A stretch of DNA of 7,940 nt from Actinomycetota bacterium (GTDB lineage: Bacteria > Actinomycetota > Acidimicrobiia > IMCC26256 > PALSA-610), in NCBI GenBank assembly GCA_005779345.1, contig SXJQ01000095.1, positions 1 through 7,940 on the forward strand, in the 5' to 3' direction. The position numbers and the translations under genes were made by a program. Below the pieces are notes generated by a model. It worked only from the letters and a program-made list of their open reading frames with translations. It was not told where the DNA came from and ran no database searches. Numbering within the stretch: the first letter of the stretch is position 1; each line of letters opens with the position of its first letter. Below are positions 1-5,925 of this stretch, piece by piece.

Positions 1-157
1 CCAACAGGCAGTGGGCCATGAGAAATTCGCCGTTCTCGGCGGCGCCAGCCACCACCACGTTTTTCATCAGCCCCAGTCCGGAAAACCAGGGACCCAGTCC
101 CTGAAACTGCAGGTGGCCATCCCGCCGGCGACAAGGGCTCCAGCTCATGCAGGGCAT
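1..157 (-). other. Competing minus-strand reading frame at the left edge
   Basis: A second minus-strand frame, offset by one base from the lipoprotein frame, is open from ATG codons at 157, 148 and 67 to the window edge. Its translation has a protein-like look, including WFSGLGLMKNVVVAGAAENG around bases 25-85, and about 74 percent G/C at third positions against about 47 percent in the lipoprotein frame over the same bases. Either the lipoprotein is frameshifted near 150 (true indel or assembly error), or a new gene starts here and overlaps it. I cannot name the product. Confidence 0.3.
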
Positions 158-818
158 CGGCCGCCGACGCAACTGCGTCCAGCTTCGCTTGCAGGGTTGA
201 GCTGGCGCTCGCGGATCTCCGCCGCAGTGCAGAGACGCGAAGATCGTGCAGCAAGGCGCGATACCGGGCGCCGAGACCCTCACGTTGGGTCGCGCTGCCG
301 AGGGAGCCGAGGGCCTCGAAGACGTACTCGTCAAAGAGGGCGAGGGCAGCGGCGCGATCACATACGCCGACTCGTGGGTCAACAAGCGCAGCCATTGCAT
401 CCAGGGAGCCGCCACAGGCTCGATCGAGGAGCACGATGCCTTCCGCGAGCGCGTCAACCGCTTCCGCGCTCTCGTTGAAGTCGGGCGACTCTTCGACGAT
501 CGTCGCTGCACGCCTCAGGAGGGGTGCCGCGTCGATGGCGGGCGGGTCGGCCGACACCGTGAGCCCGTCCGCAATATCGCCGATCTCACGTGCAAGGGCT
601 TCGTGCGTTCGTCTCCCGTCCCCTTCATCGAATCTCTGGATCACTGCCCCGAGCCGCTTCAGGTAGCCGCAGCTCTGAGCGACCGCGCCTCGCGATGTTG
701 GCGTGGACGATTCAACCGCTGGCCGCCCTCGCGGCGCGGCACAACTCGCCAGGCTCGATGCGAGCAGAATGGCGATCAAACCTGCGCTGCACTCACGAAC
801 TCTTGCACCGCCGCGCAT
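1..818 (-). CDS. Putative lipoprotein of unknown function, 3' end outside window
   Basis: The frame is open from an ATG at 818 to the left edge (272 full codons, no stop). The start is supported by a purine-rich AGGGGTGG at 823-830, four bases upstream. The N-terminus is a bacterial lipoprotein signal: Arg-rich n-region (R2, R6, R8), hydrophobic core about residues 12-24, and lipobox L23-A24-S25-C26, so the mature protein should be lipidated on Cys26 and sit on the outer face of the membrane. The rest (about 30-226) is mostly helical-looking, rich in Ala, Leu, Asp and Glu, with three further Cys (50, 135, 153). I do not recognise the family. Third-position GC is about 70 percent by hand count, visibly lower than in the genes to the right, which may mean a less constrained or acquired gene. 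From about residue 226 (base ~148 leftward) the frame loses its coding character and another frame looks better, so the C-terminal part may be wrong. Confidence 0.65.
   Translation of the reverse strand, partial: MRGGARVRECSAGLIAILLASSLASCAAPRGRPAVESSTPTSRGAVAQSCGYLKRLGAVIQRFDEGDGRRTHEALAREIGDIADGLTVSADPPAIDAAPLLRRAATIVEESPDFNESAEAVDALAEGIVLLDRACGGSLDAMAALVDPRVGVCDRAAALALFDEYVFEALGSLGSATQREGLGARYRALLHDLRVSALRRRSASASSTLQAKLDAVASAADALHELEPLSPAGWPPAVSGTGSLVFRTGADEKRGGGWRRRERRISHGPLPV
87..103 (-). terminator. Short hairpin followed by a T run, weak terminator candidate
   Basis: Perfect 7-bp stem CAGGGAC/GTCCCTG with a 3-base loop. Read on the minus strand it is followed by G and then TTTT (82-85), the shape of a short intrinsic terminator. 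It lies inside the open frame of the lipoprotein, so it makes sense only if that gene really stops before it, for example at the TGA in the third frame at 145-147. The stem is short and may be chance. Confidence 0.2.
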
Positions 819-949
819 GATGCCACCCCTGACACCGCGCGGAGGTCGTCCAGCGTCGGGGTGGCGAGGTCGACGTCGCTCGCATCGCGGGGCGAGGTCG
901 CCCTCACGCTGCTCTTCGATCCACCAATCCATGTCGCGGGGTCGCCCAC
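776..949 (-). CDS. Possible small ORF of 57 residues, no family recognised
   Basis: After the stop of the GNAT gene the same phase stays open from a GTG at 949 to a TGA at 776-778, giving 57 codons. The second half, starting around DASDVDLATPTLDDLRAV, has very high third-position GC (over 80 percent by hand) and reads like real protein. The first half is less convincing. An ATG at 932 in another phase begins MDWWIEEQREGDLA, and that phase would join the good second half if one base were removed from the CCCC run (minus strand) at about 889-892. So this may be one ~51-residue gene carrying a frameshift, or simply the 57-codon ORF. It overlaps the start of the lipoprotein by 43 bases. No motif or membrane segment is seen. 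Confidence 0.3.
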   Translation of the reverse strand: MGDPATWIGGSKSSVRATSPRDASDVDLATPTLDDLRAVSGVASCAAVQEFVSAAQV

Positions 950-961
950 AGGCCCGCCGGG

Positions 962-1630
962 TCACTGGTCGGGCTCGGCCGCGAAAAGGAGTTCGGCGCC
1001 GACGACGCGATATCCGGCGGCGAGCACCGCGCGCAGCGACGGCGCGTTCGCGGGCGCGACCTGCGCCCAGATCGGCTCGCCCGCGGGCACGAGCCCGCGG
1101 GCCGCGGTGGCGAGGCGGCGACCCAGACCCCGGCCACGCGCGGCAGGGTCGACCTCGAACGCGACCTCCCACCGGCCGACGAGTCCGCGGCCGACGAGCA
1201 GCACCCCGTCGTCGTCGGCGGTCGTGAACACGCGCGCCTCGGGGCGATAGCGACGCGACCGAGCGACCCGCGGGTGGTCCAGATCCTCGATCTCGACGAG
1301 CCAGGGATCCGCGGCTGCGTCGGCGAGGCCCTCGCCGGTACCCGGGGCCGCGAGGAGCGCGTCGAGGTTGCCGACGTGGACGCCGTGCTCCGCGGCGATC
1401 GCGGCGCACGCGGCGGGCCCGAACCAGTCCGAGAACGCTCCTGGTCGGAGCATCCCCTTCACGCGTTCGGGCGACGCGCCGCACACCCAGAGCCGGCCCG
1501 CGAAGGAGACCAGCGCGGCGGCCACCATGTCGGGCTCGGGGAGATACTCGACGCTCCCGTCGGGATCGGGGAACGTGTCGTTCGCGGCGTCGGCGAGCAG
1601 CAGCGCGAGCGGGTGCTCAGACGAGGGCAT
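962..1630 (-). CDS. GNAT-family N-acetyltransferase with an extra N-terminal domain
   Basis: A 222-residue protein. The C-terminal part (about 130-218) has the GNAT fold pattern: a beta strand ending in VAFEVDPAARGRGLGRRLA, where R165-G-R-G168-L-G170 matches the acetyl-CoA pyrophosphate loop (R/Q-x-x-G-x-G/A), then a late motif VAPANAPSLRAVLAAGYRVV typical of the family's last strand and helix. The first ~120 residues, with GRLWVCGASPERVKGML and a WFGPAACAAIAAEHGVHVGN stretch, do not match a domain I know and may set the substrate, which cannot be deduced. The ATG at 1630 was chosen because it overlaps the meaB stop by 14 bases. The frame stays open upstream to 2221, but that part is the shadow of meaB. 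No separate ribosome site is visible, so translation is probably coupled to meaB. The family assignment is secure, the role is not. Confidence 0.85.
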   Translation of the reverse strand: MPSSEHPLALLLADAANDTFPDPDGSVEYLPEPDMVAAALVSFAGRLWVCGASPERVKGMLRPGAFSDWFGPAACAAIAAEHGVHVGNLDALLAAPGTGEGLADAAADPWLVEIEDLDHPRVARSRRYRPEARVFTTADDDGVLLVGRGLVGRWEVAFEVDPAARGRGLGRRLATAARGLVPAGEPIWAQVAPANAPSLRAVLAAGYRVVGAELLFAAEPDQ

Positions 1631-2603
1631 CGGCGGCCGCGTACGGGTCCTGGGTCCGGGCCACCACCGCGGCGACGAGCGCGTCGAACTGCACTCCCGC
1701 GCAGCGTTCGAGCACACGCGCGCCGAGTTCTTCGAGCACGAGCGCGCGGATCTCGGCCGCGGTGCGCGTGTGGCGCCGCGCGGCGAGCGTCGCCGACGCG
1801 TCGAGGTGCGCGCGGTGGTCGCGGATCGCGCTCCAGAGCGCGTCGACGCCGGTGCCGTCGGTCGCGACCGTCTCGAGCACCGGTGGCCGCCACGCGCGTT
1901 CGCCCGCGAGATCGAGCATCCCCTCCACATCGCGCACCGTCTCGCGCGTGCCCGAACGATCGGCCTTGTTGACGACGAACACGTCGGCGATCTCCATGAG
2001 CCCCGCCTTGGCCGCTTGCACGCCGTCGCCCCAGCCCGGGTTGAGCACGACCACGGTCGTGTCGGCATGGCCGGCGATCTCGACCTCGACCTGGCCGACT
2101 CCGACCGTCTCGACGAGCACCCACGGATAGCCGAGCGCGTCGAGCACGCGCGCCGCCTGCGGGGTCGCGAGCGCAAGGCCGCCGAGATGGCCACGCGTCG
2201 CCATCGAACGGATGTAGACACCGGAGTCGGTCGCGCGGTCCTGCATTCGCACGCGATCGCCGAGGATCGCCCCGCCGGTGAACGGACTCGTCGGGTCGAC
2301 GGCGAGCACGCCGACGCGCAGGTCGTCGGCGCGGATCGCGCCGACGAGCCCGTCGGTGAGCGTGCTCTTGCCCGCGCCCGGCGCGCCGGTGATCCCGACG
2401 ACGGTCGCAGCGCCGCTCAGCGGGTGCAGCGCGACGGTCACCGCCCGGGCGAGCCGACCCCCCGACTCCACGTAGGTAACGAGGCGAGCGAGCGCACGAC
2501 GATCACCCGCGCTCGCGCGCGCGATCAGATTCGCGACGCCGGCAACATCGACCTCGGGGGTGCCGACGTCGGGCGCCGCGGTGTCGTTGCCGGCACCACT
2601 CAC
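1617..2603 (-). CDS. meaB: Methylmalonyl-CoA mutase-associated GTPase MeaB (ArgK-type G3E GTPase)
   Basis: A 328-residue cytoplasmic P-loop GTPase of the MeaB/ArgK family. Known members load, gate and protect adenosylcobalamin-dependent acyl-CoA mutases such as methylmalonyl-CoA mutase. Seen here: Walker A GAPGAGKST (73-81), the family stretch AVDPTSPFTGGAILGDRVRM (101-120), RSMATRGHLGG (132-142), ETVGVGQ (165-171), NPGWGD (188-193, usually PGxGD) and NKAD for guanine recognition (212-215). The C-terminal helical part used for dimerisation is present and the length is normal for the family. The start is a GTG at 2603 whose GTGA overlaps the nfu stop. The open frame runs further upstream to 2873, but that extension is Arg-rich shadow of nfu. 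A GAGGT lies 12 bases before the GTG. The mutase itself is not in the window, so which mutase (methylmalonyl-CoA, isobutyryl-CoA or another) it serves is unknown. Confidence 0.95.
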   Translation of the reverse strand: MSGAGNDTAAPDVGTPEVDVAGVANLIARASAGDRRALARLVTYVESGGRLARAVTVALHPLSGAATVVGITGAPGAGKSTLTDGLVGAIRADDLRVGVLAVDPTSPFTGGAILGDRVRMQDRATDSGVYIRSMATRGHLGGLALATPQAARVLDALGYPWVLVETVGVGQVEVEIAGHADTTVVVLNPGWGDGVQAAKAGLMEIADVFVVNKADRSGTRETVRDVEGMLDLAGERAWRPPVLETVATDGTGVDALWSAIRDHRAHLDASATLAARRHTRTAAEIRALVLEELGARVLERCAGVQFDALVAAVVARTQDPYAAADALV

Positions 2604-2845
2604 TCGTCGGCGACGACCTCGGTCACGCCCGGGACACGGTCCATGATGATCCGCTCCACCCCGGCCTTGAGCGTCATCTGCGAGACCGGGCAGGTGCCAC
2701 ACGCGCCGACCAGCGATACGTGCACGACGCCGTCGGTGTCGATGAAGTTGTAGACGATGTCGCCCCCGTCGGACTGCAGCGCGGGGCGGATCAACTCGAT
2801 CGCCTCGAGCACCCCGGGTTCCATCTCCGCCACGTCGATCGCCAT
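2600..2845 (-). CDS. Small NifU C-terminal domain (Nfu-type) iron-sulfur protein
   Basis: An 81-residue protein made only of the NifU C-terminal (Nfu) domain. In this family such proteins bind a labile Fe-S cluster through a CxxC pair, usually bridged between two subunits, and pass it to target enzymes. The sequence shows the expected pattern: helix with IRPALQSDGGDI (19-30), strands, then the motif GACGTCPVSQMTLKAGVE (47-64) with C49 and C52. The ATG at 2845 is preceded by GAGGTGG at 2849-2855, a good ribosome site. It overlaps meaB by 4 bases and sits about 70 bases after the ABC permease stop, so it probably begins its own short operon with meaB and the GNAT gene. The name nfu would fit, but the short actinobacterial forms are not clearly orthologous to NfuA, so no symbol is given. 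Confidence 0.93.
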   Translation of the reverse strand: MAIDVAEMEPGVLEAIELIRPALQSDGGDIVYNFIDTDGVVHVSLVGACGTCPVSQMTLKAGVERIIMDRVPGVTEVVADE

Positions 2846-2899
2846 CGTCCACCTCGTCGGTTCGCCGCGGCACCCACCAGACGGGCGGCCGCTGACCCC

Positions 2900-2905
2900 A
2901 TGCTA
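2900..2905 (-). promoter_or_regulatory. Weak -10-like hexamer upstream of the nfu-meaB-GNAT genes
   Basis: TAGCAT on the minus strand fits the loose actinobacterial TAnnnT -10 pattern and lies 55 bases before the nfu start, within the only gap (2846-2915) that separates this group from the exporter. No convincing -35 element is found at 16-19 bases upstream. An 8-bp palindrome GACCGGTC (2910-2917) lies just upstream. This is suggestive only. Confidence 0.2.
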
Positions 2906-2915
2906 GGCCGACCGG

Positions 2916-3704
2916 TCACGAATAGCGGGTGACGAAGCCGCGGCGACGAAAGACGCTCAGCAGCCACGTGGCGAACGCGACCGCGCCGAAGAAGAACACG
3001 AGGGAGCCCGCGAGCGACGCGGCGAGCGTGTCCCACGGCAACGGGTTGCCGGCGAGGACCGTTCGCAGGGCCGAGAACGCCTTCGTGGTCGGCAGGATCG
3101 AGGCCAGCGCCTGCACGCCGTCGGGGAGCGCGTCGGCGGGGAAGAACACCCCGGAGAATGCCATCAGCGCGTAGTTGAACCCCCAGATCAGGATCTCGGC
3201 ACTCTGGCCGAAGCGCAGCACCAGACCCACCACGACCAGCGCGAGCGCCCAGCCGTTGATCACGAGCAGCACCATGATCGGGATCACCGACCAACCCACC
3301 GCCGACAGGTCGAAGCCGAAGAACACGATGGTCGAGATCGTCAGCGTCGCCATGCACAGCAGCAGCTTCAGCAACCCGAACAGCGCGATCCCGGCGATGT
3401 ACTCGATCTCTTTCACGGGCGTCGTGAGCACGTTGAGGATGTTGCGCGTCCAGGTCTCCTCGTTGACGCCGAGCGCGATCGAGAACTGTGCCTGCGTGAA
3501 CGTCCAGAACAGCACGATGCCGGCGAGCAGATACGGCGTCGCCGCCTGCGAATCGGGCGTGTCGCGTGAGACGAACGCACCGAGCGAACCCCACAACAAC
3601 ACGTCCAACACCGGCCAGACCGAGATCTCGAACCAACGGTGCGGCGCGCGGTGCAGCACGATCCAGTGGCGCTGCATCACCGCGCGGATCCGAACGAAGC
3701 TCAC
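2916..3704 (-). CDS. ABC-2 type transporter permease
   Basis: A 262-residue integral membrane protein forming the channel of an ABC-2 exporter with the ATPase encoded just upstream. Six hydrophobic segments are visible at about residues 27-47, 57-77, 103-131, 138-165, 170-190 and 228-250. Between segments 2 and 3 is EETWTRNILNVLTTPVKEIE (82-101), the conserved cytoplasmic loop of ABC-2 permeases (W-x-R-N-x-L-N then P), thought to contact the ATPase. The usual late segment GVFFPADALP followed by ILPTTKAFSALR (203-214) is also present. The GTG start at 3704 was chosen because its GTGA overlaps the ATPase stop and GGGGGTG lies upstream. An ATG ten codons in (3677) is possible. Substrates of this family range from drugs to glycans and lipids and cannot be read from the sequence. 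Confidence 0.92.
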   Translation of the reverse strand: MSFVRIRAVMQRHWIVLHRAPHRWFEISVWPVLDVLLWGSLGAFVSRDTPDSQAATPYLLAGIVLFWTFTQAQFSIALGVNEETWTRNILNVLTTPVKEIEYIAGIALFGLLKLLLCMATLTISTIVFFGFDLSAVGWSVIPIMVLLVINGWALALVVVGLVLRFGQSAEILIWGFNYALMAFSGVFFPADALPDGVQALASILPTTKAFSALRTVLAGNPLPWDTLAASLAGSLVFFFGAVAFATWLLSVFRRRGFVTRYS

Positions 3705-4489
3705 GGTCGCCACACCCCCGGAGCGGCCGGGCCGTCTTCGGCGCCGGCGGTGGTCCGCGAACGCGCGGCGATCTGGAGGAAGGCGTCTTCGAGGTCGTCG
3801 GTGTCGAACGCGGCCGCGACCTCCTCGGCCGTGCCGTCGGCGGCGATCCCACCGTGGCTGAGGATGACGACCCGTTCGCACAGGATCTCGACCTCGCGCA
3901 TGTTGTGGCTCGTCACGAGCAGCGCGGTCCCCTGCTCGCGGTGGATCCCGAGCAACGCTTCGCGGACGCGCCCGGCCACCGCGGGGTCGAGCGACGCGGT
4001 CGGTTCGTCGAGCACGAGCAGCGCGGGTTCGTGCAGCGTGCTCTTGACGATCGACACGAGCGTGCGTTGCCCCGACGACAACTCGCGGCTCTGCTGGTCA
4101 GCGAGATGCTCGATGCCGAATCGTTCGATCGCCGCGTCGACGATCGGCTTCGGGCGACGCAGCCCGTAGAAGCCGGCGAAGATCATGAGGGCCTCGCGGA
4201 CCTCGAGGTTCTCGGGCAGCGGGAGGTACCCGGCGACGAAACCGACCCTGCCGAGCGCCCGTGAGCGGTGCCGCGGCAACCGTTCGCCGACGAGGTCGAT
4301 CGTGCCCGCATCGGGGCTGATCGCCCCGAGCAGCATCAGCAGCGTGGTCGTCTTGCCCGCGCCGTTCGGGCCGAGTAGCCCGACACGCGCGCCTGCCGGC
4401 ACGACGAGGTCGAGCCGGTCGACCGCGACCTGGTCGCGGAATCGCTTGGTGAGTGAGCGCGCGACGACGACGTCGCCCGAAGGAGCCAC
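3701..4489 (-). CDS. ABC-2 exporter ATP-binding protein
   Basis: A 262-residue nucleotide-binding subunit that powers the neighbouring ABC-2 permease. Seen in order: Walker A LLGPNGAGKTTTLLMLLG (38-55), signature ELSSGQR (136-142), Walker B LLVLDEPTASLDP (157-169) with catalytic Glu162, and H-loop His195 in TSHN. The usual Gln of the Q-loop is not evident: the expected place reads AGYLPLPENLEVREAL (86-101), with Leu91 where many relatives have Gln or Glu. The last ~30 residues after the core are Ala-rich and probably flexible. The GTG start at 4489 is the only start codon close to the first conserved residues, and no clear ribosome site precedes it, so this message may be leaderless or weakly started. 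It lies 116 bases after murA and overlaps the permease by 4 bases. Confidence 0.93.
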   Translation of the reverse strand: MAPSGDVVVARSLTKRFRDQVAVDRLDLVVPAGARVGLLGPNGAGKTTTLLMLLGAISPDAGTIDLVGERLPRHRSRALGRVGFVAGYLPLPENLEVREALMIFAGFYGLRRPKPIVDAAIERFGIEHLADQQSRELSSGQRTLVSIVKSTLHEPALLVLDEPTASLDPAVAGRVREALLGIHREQGTALLVTSHNMREVEILCERVVILSHGGIAADGTAEEVAAAFDTDDLEDAFLQIAARSRTTAGAEDGPAAPGVWRP

Positions 4490-4530
4490 GTCGTCATTCT
4501 TGCCGAGCCCGCGCTCGCACCCCCGGGGAT

Positions 4531-4560
4531 TTCGTGGCGGGACTTCGTGGCGGGACTTCG
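4531..4560. repeat. 13-bp tandem repeat, 2.3 copies, upstream of the ABC exporter
   Basis: The unit TTCGTGGCGGGAC occurs exactly twice (4531-4543, 4544-4556) and starts a third time (TTCG, 4557-4560). It ends 41 bases before the ATPase start codon, which is where an operator or upstream activator site could lie. On the minus strand the unit reads GTCCCGCCACGAA. No second set was noticed elsewhere in the window. It may also be simple slippage in a non-coding gap. Confidence 0.6.
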
Positions 4561-4577
4561 CGTCCGCGGTCCGACGC

Positions 4578-4593
4578 GGCGGACTCAGCCGCC
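4578..4593 (-). terminator. Small GC hairpin after murA, weak terminator candidate
   Basis: GGCGG and CCGCC pair around a 6-base loop, 12 bases after the murA stop on the minus strand. No T run follows, and only five pairs form, so it could be chance in such GC-rich DNA. It is nevertheless the only hairpin I see between murA and the exporter. Confidence 0.2.
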
Positions 4594-4605
4594 CGGTGCG
4601 TGACC

Positions 4606-5865
4606 TCAGGCGACGCGGTGGACGTCGGCGCCGAGCGCCCGCAGGCTGGCGGGCAGGTTCGCGTAGCCGCGGTCGACGTGCTCGCAGTCGTAGACGATCG
4701 TTTCGCCGTCGGCGGCGAGGCCGGCGATCGTGAGGGCGGCGCCGGCGCGCACGTCGGCGGCGCGCACCGGGGCACCCGACAGGCGCTCGACGCCGCGCAC
4801 GACCGCGTGACGACCCTCGTTGCGGACGTCGGCGCCCATGCGGGCGAGTTCGTCGACGAACTGGAAACGCCCGTCGTAGATGTTCTCGGTCACGATCGCC
4901 GTCCCCGAGCTGACCGCGAGCAGCGCGACGGCCATCGGCATGAAGTCGGTGGCGAATCCCGGGAACGGGAGCGTCGCGATGTCGACCGCGGTGAGACGCC
5001 GACCGGCACGCGCCCACAGCCCGTCGGAGGTCGACGACACCAACATGCCCATCTCGCCGAGCTTGCGGACGACCATCTCCACGTGGTCGAGCTGCGTTCC
5101 CGTGAGCTCGATCTCACCACCCGCGATCCCACACGCCATGAGGAAGGTGCCGGCCTCGATCCGGTCGCCGATGAGCTCGGTCTCGACGGGCACGAGCTCG
5201 TCGACGCCCTCGACGACGATCGTCGACGTGCCCCCGCCGACGACATGGGCGCCCATCCGGTTGAGCACGGCGCACAGTTCGGTGATCTCGGGTTCGCGTG
5301 CCGCGTTGTCGATCTCGGTCGTGCCCTTCGCCCGCACCGCGGCGGTGAGGAGGTTCTCGGTGGCACCGACGCTCGGGAATTCGAGCACGTGGCGCGCGCC
5401 GAGCAGGCCGCCGTCGCTCCACGCGACGACGTAACCGTGGCTGCTCTCGACGCGTGCCCCCATTGCCCGCAGGCCGTTGAGGTGCATGTCGAGCTTGCGG
5501 TTGCCGATCGCGTCGCCGCCGGGCATCGCGACCCGCGCCTCGCCGCACCGGCCGAGCAGCGGGCCGAGCACGTTGAACGAGGCGCGCATCCGGCTGACGA
5601 GTTCGTACGGTGCCTCGGGTTGTAGGTCACCGCTCGCGTCGATCGTCAGACCGTCGTCGCCGACGAGTTCGACGCGCGCGCCGATCGCGCGCAACAGGTC
5701 GATCATGACGTCGAGGTCGTCGACGCGCGGCAGATTGCGGATGACCGTCGTGCCGGGCGCGAGCAACGCCGCCGCCATCACCTTGCACCCGAGGTTCTTC
5801 GTCGCCCCCGAGACCCGGACCGATCCCGCGAGCGGCCCCGAAGGCCGCACCACGAACTTCGTCAT
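4606..5865 (-). CDS. murA: UDP-N-acetylglucosamine 1-carboxyvinyltransferase MurA
   Basis: A 419-residue cytoplasmic enzyme, the same length as E. coli MurA, which transfers enolpyruvate from phosphoenolpyruvate to UDP-GlcNAc, the first committed step of peptidoglycan synthesis. Both halves of the EPSP-synthase-like fold are covered: N-terminal SGATKN with K23-N24 (the usual GAKN with one extra residue), RASFNVLGPLLGR (94-106), the catalytic loop PGGDAIGNRKLDMH (115-128), FATDFMPMAVALL (Asp of the TD-x-x-P/A motif) and the C-terminal DVRAGAALTIAGL. The loop residue that is Cys115 in E. coli is Asp118 here. The same Asp in M. tuberculosis MurA keeps activity and gives intrinsic fosfomycin resistance. 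The ATG at 5865 was chosen because MTKFVVRPSGPL matches the family's N-terminus. The open frame continues to 5961 through a palindrome but is unlike MurA. No strong ribosome site is seen. Confidence 0.96.
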   Translation of the reverse strand: MTKFVVRPSGPLAGSVRVSGATKNLGCKVMAAALLAPGTTVIRNLPRVDDLDVMIDLLRAIGARVELVGDDGLTIDASGDLQPEAPYELVSRMRASFNVLGPLLGRCGEARVAMPGGDAIGNRKLDMHLNGLRAMGARVESSHGYVVAWSDGGLLGARHVLEFPSVGATENLLTAAVRAKGTTEIDNAAREPEITELCAVLNRMGAHVVGGGTSTIVVEGVDELVPVETELIGDRIEAGTFLMACGIAGGEIELTGTQLDHVEMVVRKLGEMGMLVSSTSDGLWARAGRRLTAVDIATLPFPGFATDFMPMAVALLAVSSGTAIVTENIYDGRFQFVDELARMGADVRNEGRHAVVRGVERLSGAPVRAADVRAGAALTIAGLAADGETIVYDCEHVDRGYANLPASLRALGADVHRVA

Positions 5866-5925
5866 GCTCGGAAACCCGTCATCGTGTTGCTCGTAGGACG
5901 ACTCCCCCGCGGCCGCCCCCACCAC

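Noticed and set aside
11..478. Plus-strand open frame (155 codons) at the left edge
   Set aside because: The first 40 residues look protein-like, but the rest is Arg-rich low-complexity sequence, and no ribosome site is visible before the GTG.
246..1250. Plus-strand open frame (334 codons) opposite the lipoprotein and GNAT genes
   Set aside because: Part of it reads plausibly, but the second half is Arg/Ser-rich shadow of the GNAT gene. The minus strand instead offers a ribosome site, signal peptide and lipobox.
1368..2753. Long plus-strand open frame (461 codons) opposite meaB and the GNAT gene
   Set aside because: It lies antisense to genes with clear family motifs. The translation is rich in Arg, Asp, His and Gly without domains, typical of the shadow of a high-GC gene.
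2604..2873. Upstream extension of MeaB to 2873
   Set aside because: The extra 90 residues are Arg/Gly/Asp shadow sequence over the nfu gene, and the family begins close to the GTG at 2603.
4453..5625. Long plus-strand open frame (390 codons) opposite murA
   Set aside because: It lies antisense to a full-length MurA with conserved catalytic residues, and its own translation shows no motif.
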